Assembly: GCA_045543635.1 (NCBI GenBank)
Contig: JAZQMT010000114.1
Coordinates: forward strand, 1-6,728
Origin: SIG578 sp045543635
Lineage (GTDB): Bacteria; Bacillota; Clostridia; Oscillospirales; Ruminococcaceae
DNA length: 6,728 nt
Direction: 5' to 3'
The notes under the pieces are model-generated. The model worked only from the letters and a program-made list of their open reading frames with translations, searched no databases and was not told where the DNA came from. Made by a program: the position numbers and the translations under genes. Of the stretch, positions 1 through 5,539 are shown one piece after another. Every line of letters begins with the position of its first letter. Within the stretch, counting starts at the first letter, position 1.

Positions 1-102
1 CCGTTTACGGGTAGCAAGTAAAGGATGCATGGCTGGCAGGCCAACAAAAAGCGCATTTATGCGCAGCCAGTAATGATTAGGGCTATGCCCGAAAATGCAA
101 AA
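1..102. other. Gene-free left edge with several short tight hairpins
   Basis: No coding region can be supported here. The stretch holds a series of perfect short inverted repeats with 2-3 nt loops: CCGT/ACGG at 1-10, GCGCAT/ATGCGC at 51-64, and GGGC/GCCC around a TAT loop at 80-90. A larger stem, GGCTG (31-35) with CAGCC (64-68), could enclose the second hairpin. Read on the minus strand, the 51-64 hairpin is followed by TTTTT, so it could act as a weak terminator. The density of small hairpins suggests a structured intergenic element or stacked terminators between converging genes. I cannot assign it to a named family. Confidence 0.4.
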
Positions 103-130
103 CCACCCGCTATGCGGGTGGATTTTTATT
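103..130 (+). terminator. Rho-independent terminator of a rightward gene beyond the left edge
   Basis: A perfect 8-bp GC-rich stem, CCACCCGC (103-110) with GCGGGTGG (114-121), has a TAT loop and is followed by ATTTTTATT on the plus strand. This fits termination of a rightward transcript entering from the left of the window. Read on the minus strand the same stem is followed by TTTTGCATTTT, so it may also serve as a back-up terminator for the leftward ATPase gene. Confidence 0.7.
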
Positions 131-141
131 AATTAGACAAA

Positions 142-178
142 GCGAAAGGCGCTCTTCTAAAGAAGAAGCGCCTTTCGC
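142..178 (-). terminator. Terminator hairpin downstream of the P-type ATPase gene
   Basis: An 11-bp perfect stem, GCGAAAGGCGC (142-152) with GCGCCTTTCGC (168-178), extends through imperfect pairing of the TTCT/AGAA segments inside the loop. It begins 13 nt past the ATPase stop codon, which is where its terminator should be. The U-tract on the minus strand is weak (TTTGTCT). On the plus strand there are longer T runs starting four bases after the stem, so the hairpin may work in both directions between convergent genes. Confidence 0.65.
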
Positions 179-191
179 AAAATTTTTGTTT

Positions 192-2870
192 TTATTTTTT
201 CTTAATTGCACGCTGAATGAGTTTTACAATTTCGACAATAGGAATGATGAGGATTGCAAGACCCATTGCAATAGCATACTCGGTAAGATCAAGGTGAGCA
301 AGCGAGAAGGCGTTTGCAAGGAAGTCAATCTCAATAACAGCGGTTGTTAAAACAAGAGAGAGGAGCCCCGCGCCCCAGAGCCATTTGTTCTGACCTTTAA
401 TGGTAAAGATAGAACCATGCAGAGAGCGCATGTTGAAGGAGTGGAAGATTTCACACATTGAGAGCGTGAGGAATGCCATGCTTGTTCCCAGCATCTCAGC
501 GGAATAGGTTCCTGCTGCGATAGCATCAGCGTGATGAGCACCTGCCAGAATGTGTCTGCCAATGAGATAGGATGCCAGAGTAATAACGGTTACCAAAACT
601 CCCTGATATGCAACGGCAAATCCAAGTCCGTCAGCAAAAATTCCTTCTTTGGAATCACGGGGCTTGCGGTTCATAACATCGGCATCGGGCTTTTCCATGC
701 CGAGCGCAAGGGCAGGGAAACAGTCGGTAATCAGGTTGATCCATAGGAGATGAACCGGCTGGAAAATGGTGAATCCTAGTAGTGTTGCAAAGAAAATGGA
801 AAGAACCTCAGAAAGGTTGGAGGCGAGTAGAAACTGAATGGCTTTGCGAATGTTGTCATAAATTCTTCTGCCTTCACCAACTGCCGAAACAATGGTAGCA
901 AAGTTGTCATCTGCAAGAATCATATCAGCAACATTCTTGGTAACGTCTGTTCCGGTAATTCCCATGCCAACACCTATGTCAGCATTCTTAATGGAGGGAG
1001 CATCATTAACACCGTCACCTGTCATGGCGGTAACCTTGCCCTTCTTTCTCCATGCGTTTACGATTCTTGTTTTATGTTCGGGCTGAACGCGGGCATAAAC
1101 CGAGTATTTTTCAACCGCCGACTCAAATTCTTCATCAGAAATACCGTCAAGTTCAGCTCCGGTAATGGCTTGCTCTGCGCTCTCGATGATGCCGAGCTGC
1201 ATTGCGATAGCAACAGCTGTGTCCTTGTGGTCACCGGTTATCATAATTGGGCGAATACCCGCACTTCTGCACTCGTCGATTGCCGGTTTCACTTCGGGGC
1301 GAACAGGGTCGATCATTCCGACAAGTCCCACAAAGCACAGCTCACACTCAATAGCCTCAGACTCGTAAACAGAGGGCTCGGCAGAAAGCTTTTTCTGCGC
1401 AGCGGCAAGAACACGCAGTGCTTTGTCAGCCATAGCTTTGTTAGCCGCAAGGATATTACTGCGCACTTCATCAGTCATTGCAACTTCACTGCCGCCGATA
1501 AGTGCACAGGAGCAGCGCTTAAGAATTTCGTCAGGTGCACCTTTTGTGAATTGAATGAGAGTGCCATCGGCATTTTTGTGGACGGTACTCATCATTTTTC
1601 TCATAGAATCAAAAGGTACTTCTCCGATACGAACATATTCATTTTTCTGTGTATTTTTGGAAAGTCCCAGTTTTTCGGCATAGTTTACGAGGGCACATTC
1701 GGTAGGTTCGCCAACAGCGGTGCCGGCTTCTGTGTCAAATTCTGCATCAGAGCAGAGGGACATAGCAGTAGCCAGAAGATTTTCATCATCCCCGTAGTGG
1801 TCAACAACCGTCATTTTATTCTGCGTAAGGGTTCCGGTTTTATCCGAGCAGATGATTTGTGTGCATCCAAGTGTTTCAACAGCGGTGAGCTTTCGAATGA
1901 TAGCACTGCGTTTGGACATGTTGGTAACGCCTATGGAAAGAACAATGGTAACAACCGTTGCAAGTCCCTCAGGAATAGCTGCAACAGCAAGCGAAATTGC
2001 TAACATGAAGGATTCGATGATGGGCTCAAGCCCCAAACCGCCCTGAATAAGCTTTACGCCGAAAATAACAACACAAATGCCGATAACAAGGTAGGTGAGG
2101 ATTTTGGAAAGTCCCGCAAGTTTAATTTGAAGGGGAGTTTTGCCTTCTTCTGCCTTTGCAAGTGCATCGGCAATCTTGCCCATCTCTGTGTCCATGCCGG
2201 TGGCAACAACAACTGCCTTGCCGCGTCCATAAACAACGGTGCTTCCCATAAAGACCATGTTCTTGCGGTCGCCAAGTGCAACATCACCGTTTGAACCGGC
2301 AGTAAGAACCTCTTGCTGCTTGGTGACCGGAACTGATTCACCGGTAAGAGCTGCTTCCTCGATTTTCATGCTGGCACATTCGATAATTCTTGCATCTGCG
2401 GGAACAGCATCACCTGCTTCGAGAACGATAATATCACCAACAACCAGATCCTCACTTTTGACAGAGAGCTGTTTTCCGTCACGAATTACCTTGGAGGTGG
2501 CAGCAGCGATTTCCTGAAGAGCTTCGATGGCTTTTTCTGCTTTGCTCTCCTGAAAAACGCCCAGAATGGCATTAATTAAAACAACGGCAAGAATAATTAC
2601 CACATCGGAGGGGAATCCCATGTGACCTGCTACAACACCTTCATAGACTTCGACACCTGCTGAAATAGCTGCTGCGACGAGCAAAATAATGGTCATCGGT
2701 TCGGTGAGCTGCTTGAAAAAGCGGTGGATAAGGGACTCTTTTTTGCCCTCAATCAGTTTGTTTTTACCGTTTTTTTCAAGGCGCTGCTGTGCTTCTTTGG
2801 AGGAAAGGCCCTCGGCAGAGGAGCAAACATCCCCGAGAACACTGGCGGTGTCTTCTGTGTAAAATCTCAT
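192..2870 (-). CDS. Cation-translocating P-type ATPase (Ca2+/Mn2+ exporter, P2A type)
   Basis: This is an 892-residue ATP-driven cation exporter of the plasma membrane, full length for the SERCA/PMR1-like P2A group. Visible motifs are TGES in the actuator domain (176-179), AAIPEGL in M4 (297-303), the phosphorylation site DKTGT (Asp343), KGAPD in the nucleotide domain (443-447), TGDH (545-548) and the hinge TGDGVND (617-623). Ten membrane helices fit at about 57-73, 89-108, 255-276, 287-314, 677-699, 706-726, 750-771, 795-816, 830-849 and 862-887. Ion-site residues align with both SERCA sites: Glu301 in M4, Asn685 and Glu688 in M5, Asn712/Thr715/Asp716 in M6, Glu807 in M8. The start is the ATG preceded by AGAAGG at 7 nt. 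A Mn2+-riboswitch-type leader lies directly upstream, as for the lactococcal YoaB and pneumococcal CaxP/MgtA pumps, so Mn2+ and Ca2+ efflux is the best inference. The C-terminus ends in a lysine-rich tail. Ion specificity cannot be settled from sequence. Confidence 0.95.
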   Translation of the reverse strand: MRFYTEDTASVLGDVCSSAEGLSSKEAQQRLEKNGKNKLIEGKKESLIHRFFKQLTEPMTIILLVAAAISAGVEVYEGVVAGHMGFPSDVVIILAVVLINAILGVFQESKAEKAIEALQEIAAATSKVIRDGKQLSVKSEDLVVGDIIVLEAGDAVPADARIIECASMKIEEAALTGESVPVTKQQEVLTAGSNGDVALGDRKNMVFMGSTVVYGRGKAVVVATGMDTEMGKIADALAKAEEGKTPLQIKLAGLSKILTYLVIGICVVIFGVKLIQGGLGLEPIIESFMLAISLAVAAIPEGLATVVTIVLSIGVTNMSKRSAIIRKLTAVETLGCTQIICSDKTGTLTQNKMTVVDHYGDDENLLATAMSLCSDAEFDTEAGTAVGEPTECALVNYAEKLGLSKNTQKNEYVRIGEVPFDSMRKMMSTVHKNADGTLIQFTKGAPDEILKRCSCALIGGSEVAMTDEVRSNILAANKAMADKALRVLAAAQKKLSAEPSVYESEAIECELCFVGLVGMIDPVRPEVKPAIDECRSAGIRPIMITGDHKDTAVAIAMQLGIIESAEQAITGAELDGISDEEFESAVEKYSVYARVQPEHKTRIVNAWRKKGKVTAMTGDGVNDAPSIKNADIGVGMGITGTDVTKNVADMILADDNFATIVSAVGEGRRIYDNIRKAIQFLLASNLSEVLSIFFATLLGFTIFQPVHLLWINLITDCFPALALGMEKPDADVMNRKPRDSKEGIFADGLGFAVAYQGVLVTVITLASYLIGRHILAGAHHADAIAAGTYSAEMLGTSMAFLTLSMCEIFHSFNMRSLHGSIFTIKGQNKWLWGAGLLSLVLTTAVIEIDFLANAFSLAHLDLTEYAIAMGLAILIIPIVEIVKLIQRAIKKK

Positions 2871-2897
2871 TAAAAAACCTTCTTTCTAAAAGAATAT

Positions 2898-2932
2898 AAA
2901 AAACCCATGTATGGAAAATGCCATACATGAGT
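2898..2932 (-). terminator. Riboswitch expression-platform terminator
   Basis: On the minus strand a perfect 9-bp stem, CATGTATGG (2929-2921) with CCATACATG (2914-2906), has a CATTTT loop and extends outward by U-G, C-G and A-U pairs to 2932/2903. Six U residues (2903-2898) follow at once. It lies inside the ATPase leader, 27 nt before the start codon and upstream of its ribosome binding site, so it is a regulatory attenuator and not an end-of-gene terminator. Its 5' arm shares CTCATG (2931-2926) with the proposed 3' strand of the aptamer closing helix, which makes the two structures mutually exclusive. Confidence 0.88.
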
Positions 2933-3014
2933 CTTGTTATTGAATTCAAGCCAGGCAGAATGCCATGTATGTTGAACTTGAAACACGCATGCGCGTGCCA
3001 ACTACTCCCTCACA
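2926..3014 (-). ncRNA. yybP-ykoY manganese riboswitch aptamer
   Basis: Read on the minus strand, the leader has the hallmarks of the yybP-ykoY family. The signature AGGGAGTAG is at 3010-3002. A short hairpin CACGC/GCGTG follows (2997-2984). A second arm is closed by TTCAAG (2982-2977) with CTTGAA (2950-2945); its internal strand contains TCAACATAC (2975-2967) and ends in a small GGCA/TGCC hairpin. The 3' side has AACAAGAC (2938-2931). A closing helix TGTGAG (3014-3009) with CTCATG (2931-2926) brings the two arms together. Members of this family bind Mn2+ between the two arm loops and switch downstream genes on, often exporters. Here the closing helix overlaps the terminator arm, so ligand binding should block termination. 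The family call rests on motif recognition and hand folding. Confidence 0.88.
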
Positions 3015-3034
3015 GGTATTCAATTGTTATAAAC

Positions 3035-3063
3035 AGTATAAAACATTTTCCTATTTCTGTCAA
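3035..3063 (-). promoter_or_regulatory. Sigma-A promoter of the riboswitch-ATPase unit
   Basis: On the minus strand TTGACA (3063-3058) and TATACT (3040-3035) are separated by exactly 17 nt. The -35 box is a perfect match and the -10 box is one base from consensus. The predicted start is near 3028, giving a leader of about 157 nt that begins just before the riboswitch aptamer. The promoter sits immediately after the stop codon of the upstream membrane-protein gene. Confidence 0.88.
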
Positions 3064-3077
3064 GAACTAAAATTTTA

Positions 3078-3767
3078 TTAATTTTTTCTCTTGGACTGAA
3101 CCTTCTTGTATATCAACAGTCCTATACCGCTGATTATAATAGTAACAGCAAATGCAATAACAGCAAACAAATATTTTTTCTCTCCGAGAGCACTTCCGCC
3201 GATAGAGGATGTGATAACAGAGGGGATTCGTGAAACAGCAACAATAAGGATCCAGCTTGAAAGCTTCATTTCTGTAAGCCCTGCAAAATACGATAGAAGA
3301 TCCTTGGGAGTTCCGGGGATTAACATGATAACAAAGAAAAGCAAATTCATTTTTTTGTTGTTTTGTAAAAATGTAAGAGAAGCTATTTTTTCTTTTGAAA
3401 AGAAAACCTCTACAAGCATCATTCCGAATTTGCGAACCGAGAGAAAAATGATAATACTACCAGTTATAATGCCCGCCATACAAAGAATCATACCTTCCAA
3501 ACTGCCGAAAGCGTATCCGGCCGCTATTTCAAAAGGCTCTCCCGGAATGATGGCGATAATAACTTGTAAAACGATCATGCCGATAAATAAAAGCCGCCCC
3601 CAGATGCCAAACGCATCAACCCATTGCCGAAATTTTTCCGGCTCTGAAACAAAAGAGATAAGCGGCTTTCCGACAAGCAAAAAAATTGCCGCCGAAAATA
3701 ATATAACAATAATAATGGCAATAATGCCCAGTAATTTTTTGTGTTTTTCTGTAAACTTGGCTGCCAT
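3078..3767 (-). CDS. TVP38/TMEM64 family (VTT domain) membrane protein
   Basis: This 229-residue integral membrane protein belongs to the VTT/SNARE-associated (DedA-superfamily) group. Family signs are the stretch IIPGEPFEIAAGYAFG (73-88) followed by a Gly-Ser membrane segment and VRKFG (111-115), the re-entrant-like PGTPKD (151-156) ahead of YFAGLT, and SRIPSVITSSIGGSALG (179-195). Hydrophobic helices lie near 12-33, 58-75, 82-110, 141-151, 171-190 and 198-220, and the C-terminus is Lys/Arg-rich. DedA-superfamily proteins have been linked to lipid-carrier flipping and membrane homeostasis; the exact role of this bacterial subfamily is uncertain. The ATG at 3767 is chosen because AAGGAGA sits 6 nt upstream; a TTG seven codons earlier would make that Shine-Dalgarno part of the coding sequence. 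No terminator is visible after the stop, so its transcripts may run into the ATPase riboswitch. Confidence 0.9.
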   Translation of the reverse strand: MAAKFTEKHKKLLGIIAIIIVILFSAAIFLLVGKPLISFVSEPEKFRQWVDAFGIWGRLLFIGMIVLQVIIAIIPGEPFEIAAGYAFGSLEGMILCMAGIITGSIIIFLSVRKFGMMLVEVFFSKEKIASLTFLQNNKKMNLLFFVIMLIPGTPKDLLSYFAGLTEMKLSSWILIVAVSRIPSVITSSIGGSALGEKKYLFAVIAFAVTIIISGIGLLIYKKVQSKRKN

Positions 3768-3796
3768 AAAACTTCTCCTTATCACCAATTGCTATG

Positions 3797-3825
3797 ATTA
3801 TACACTTTTTTTCCCTTTTGCGCAA
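3797..3825 (-). promoter_or_regulatory. Probable promoter of the VTT membrane-protein gene
   Basis: On the minus strand a perfect TATAAT (3802-3797) is preceded at 17 nt by TTGCGC (3825-3820), a weak -35 box. It lies about 30 nt upstream of the start codon with a good Shine-Dalgarno between. It is arranged back to back with the hydrolase promoter at 3881-3909. Confidence 0.65.
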
Positions 3826-3880
3826 GTGCTCGGTTAGTGTTTTTTAGAACCGTTTTTTGAAAACAATTTCAGACAATAGA

Positions 3881-3909
3881 TTGACTTTATGCGGTCTGTT
3901 TGGTATACT
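3881..3909 (+). promoter_or_regulatory. Sigma-A promoter with extended -10 for the hydrolase gene
   Basis: TTGACT (3881-3886) and TATACT (3904-3909) are spaced by 17 nt, and TGG directly before the -10 box gives an extended -10 element. Transcription should start near 3916, leaving a leader of about 60 nt. That leader contains a small hairpin, GCGGGT with ATCCGC around AAA (3932-3946). AGGAGG (3963-3968) lies 8 nt before the ATG. Confidence 0.85.
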
Positions 3910-3976
3910 AAAACTCAAGAAAATAAAAACAGCGGGTAAAATCCGCCATGCCGAAAAGAAATAGGAGGCACATTTT

Positions 3977-5161
3977 ATGTTTACCCTTGAGCCCAATCAC
4001 CCTTATTATGATTTTGATGAAAATTTAATTAAGATCACCGAGTACACTGTGCTTGGTAAGCTGCCTAATCCATTTTTGATGGAGGACGGAACGATTGCCG
4101 ATACTCCTGAGAAATGGAGAGAACGCCGTAAAGAGATGTATAAAGATGTTATTGAACTGCAGTACGGTACCATGCCTCCGGAACCCGAGTTTCTTGAGGT
4201 CGAGAAGCTTTATGGCGGCGCCTACGGTGACACCGGTTCTTATCGCATCATTACCGGCACAAGAGCAAAGCCTGTTACTTTTCTTATGAAGGTTATTCGT
4301 CCCAAGAGCGATACACCCTGTCCTGTAGTTATTGACGGTGATATGTGTTTTCTTTATCACTTTGATAAAGAATATTTAAACACCTTTAGAGATAACGGTG
4401 TGTGTTTCTGCACATTTGACCGTACCATGCTTGCTCACGATGTTAAAAACGAGGGCCGCCGTCAGGGCCAGCTTTACGAAACCTATCCCGAATACACCTT
4501 TGGTGCTGTCGGTGCATGGGCATGGGGCTATTCTCGCTGCCTTGATGCGCTTGAAATACTCGGACAGGACGATTTGAGCATTGTTGCTTACTGCGGACAC
4601 AGCCGTGGCGGAAAAACTGCTATGCTTGCCGGCGCTCTTGATGAAAGGGCCACCATCGTTGCTCCAAACTCCACCTGTGCAGGTGCAAACGGATGCTATC
4701 GTATCCACATGAGAGGTATCGCAGAGTCCGGCAGAGAGAGCCGCAGCGAAACTTTGGACGATATGATGAAGGTGTTCCCCTTCTGGTTTGGAGAGGGTAT
4801 GCAGGAGTATGTCGATCGTGAGCAGGATCTCCCGTTTGACTCTCATTATCTTAAAGCAATGGTTGCGCCCCGTATTCTTCTTGAAACAAATGCTGCCAGT
4901 GATAACTGGGCAAATACCATTGGTGCTTGGATGACTACGCAAGCAGCAAAAGAGGTTTACAAACTCCTTGATGCTGAGGATAATCTTTACTGGTCTTATC
5001 GTAAAGGCTATCATTTCCATAAGGTTATTGATATTGAGCAGCTTGTAAATATTATCAGTCACCTGCGTGATGGTGCTCCTGTGGATACCTCTCGCAAATT
5101 CCGCACTCCATTTAAGCAGCCTGATCTTATTTTTGATTGGCGCTGCCCTGAAAAGAAATAA
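3977..5161 (+). CDS. Alpha/beta hydrolase, CE15 glucuronoyl-esterase-like, cytoplasmic
   Basis: This 394-residue serine hydrolase resembles carbohydrate esterase family 15, whose characterised members cleave glucuronoyl esters between xylan and lignin. Family signs in order are an N-terminal LPNPFLMEDGT (29-39) with EKWRERRKEM (45-54) and YGTMPPEP (63-70), GAWAWGYSRCLDALE (179-193), the nucleophile elbow GHSRGGKTA (207-215; Ser209, with Arg210 and Lys213 as in the CE15 GCSRxGKxA motif), FPFWF (267-271), LPFDSHYLKAMVAPRILLE (285-303), SDNWAN (308-313) and a candidate catalytic His346 in GYHFH. The position where CE15 enzymes often have the catalytic Glu (about 22-23 residues after Ser) reads APNST, so the acid may instead be Glu303 or Asp309. 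No signal peptide or anchor is visible, so it should act inside the cell, unlike typical lignocellulose esterases. The substrate is unknown. It forms a monocistronic unit with its own promoter and terminator. Confidence 0.85.
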   Translation: MFTLEPNHPYYDFDENLIKITEYTVLGKLPNPFLMEDGTIADTPEKWRERRKEMYKDVIELQYGTMPPEPEFLEVEKLYGGAYGDTGSYRIITGTRAKPVTFLMKVIRPKSDTPCPVVIDGDMCFLYHFDKEYLNTFRDNGVCFCTFDRTMLAHDVKNEGRRQGQLYETYPEYTFGAVGAWAWGYSRCLDALEILGQDDLSIVAYCGHSRGGKTAMLAGALDERATIVAPNSTCAGANGCYRIHMRGIAESGRESRSETLDDMMKVFPFWFGEGMQEYVDREQDLPFDSHYLKAMVAPRILLETNAASDNWANTIGAWMTTQAAKEVYKLLDAEDNLYWSYRKGYHFHKVIDIEQLVNIISHLRDGAPVDTSRKFRTPFKQPDLIFDWRCPEKK

Positions 5162-5190
5162 GGAAGTTTAGATATATAATAAGCTCCCTC

Positions 5191-5230
5191 GTGAGAGACA
5201 CTTTGGAAACAAGCTGTCTCTCACTTTTTT
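5191..5230 (+). terminator. Terminator of the hydrolase gene
   Basis: A perfect 10-bp stem, GTGAGAGACA (5191-5200) with TGTCTCTCAC (5215-5224), closes a 14-nt loop that can add CTT/AAG pairs, and is followed directly by TTTTTT (5225-5230). It starts 29 nt after the hydrolase stop codon. It separates the hydrolase from the tRNA unit. Confidence 0.93.
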
Positions 5231-5290
5231 GCTTTTTGTCACACATCATTGTAACGCCACAAAAACTTACAAAAAGTTTTTAAAAGCGAG

Positions 5291-5320
5291 TTGACAATGA
5301 ATAGCAAAAGATGATATAAT
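5291..5320 (+). promoter_or_regulatory. Consensus promoter of tRNA-Leu
   Basis: TTGACA (5291-5296) and TATAAT (5315-5320) are both perfect, with an 18-nt spacer and TGA before the -10 box as an extended element. The tRNA begins 10 nt after the -10 box, so the primary transcript has only a few extra 5' bases. The strength fits a stable-RNA gene. Confidence 0.92.
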
Positions 5321-5329
5321 AGTGCTCAC

Positions 5330-5412
5330 GCGGGTATGGCGGAATTGGCAGACGCACTAGACTTAGGATCTAGCGGGAAACCATGCAGGTTCGACCCCTG
5401 TTACCCGCACCA
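5330..5412 (+). tRNA. tRNA-Leu (anticodon UAG, reads CUN)
   Basis: The 83-nt gene folds as a class II tRNA. The acceptor GCGGGTA (5330-5336) pairs with TACCCGC (5402-5408), followed by discriminator A and encoded CCA (5410-5412). The anticodon stem CTAGA/TCTAG (5357-5361, 5369-5373) encloses the loop CTTAGGA with anticodon TAG at 5364-5366. The T-loop is TTCGACC, and the variable arm is extended (CGGGAAACCAT), as expected for leucine tRNAs. The D-arm contains GCG/CGC with an AATTGGCAGA loop. It stands alone between two protein genes with its own promoter and terminator. Confidence 0.97.
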
Positions 5413-5418
5413 AACAGT

Positions 5419-5469
5419 ATAAATCCGAATTCATCTCAAATCATGTGATAAGTTCGGATTTATTTTTTT
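5419..5469 (+). terminator. Terminator of tRNA-Leu
   Basis: A perfect 11-bp stem, ATAAATCCGAA (5419-5429) with TTCGGATTTAT (5453-5463), is followed by a run of T residues to 5469. It begins 7 nt after the tRNA CCA. The loop is unusually long at 23 nt. It lies upstream of mgtE and is the only strong structure in that leader, so mgtE is expressed either from a promoter within 5470-5520 or by read-through. That AT-rich stretch has TATATA-like sequences but no convincing -35/-10 pair. Confidence 0.9.
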
Positions 5470-5539
5470 CGTAAAAAAGTCATGCTTTAAATATGGGCAT
5501 ACTAAATTATATATAAATGTAAGACAGGAGGGAAGGGAA

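Noticed and set aside
1074..2003. Long open frame of 309 codons on the plus strand
   Set aside because: It lies wholly antisense to the ATPase catalytic region, has no ribosome binding site, and its translation is Cys/His/Phe-rich without family features. It is a shadow of the real gene.
3768..3788. Upstream TTG start adding seven codons to the VTT protein
   Set aside because: The added codons contain the AAGGAGA Shine-Dalgarno itself, which is correctly spaced for the ATG at 3767.
3106..3837. Open frame of 243 codons on the plus strand
   Set aside because: It is antisense to the VTT membrane protein and runs across that gene's promoter; the residue composition is that of a reverse-strand shadow and no start signal is present.
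4376..5062. Open frame of 228 codons on the minus strand
   Set aside because: It is antisense to the conserved hydrolase, including the GHSRGGKTA region; no ribosome binding site and no recognisable motif.
5261..5281. AT-only hairpin AAAAACTT/AAGTTTTT upstream of the tRNA promoter
   Set aside because: The stem is nearly all A-T and its T run is inside the stem, so it is a poor terminator; it probably only reflects AT-rich promoter-upstream DNA.
5413..5539. Mg2+ riboswitch (M-box) or ykkC-like leader upstream of mgtE
   Set aside because: The gap is only 127 nt and is taken up by the tRNA terminator; no M-box-like conserved blocks are seen.
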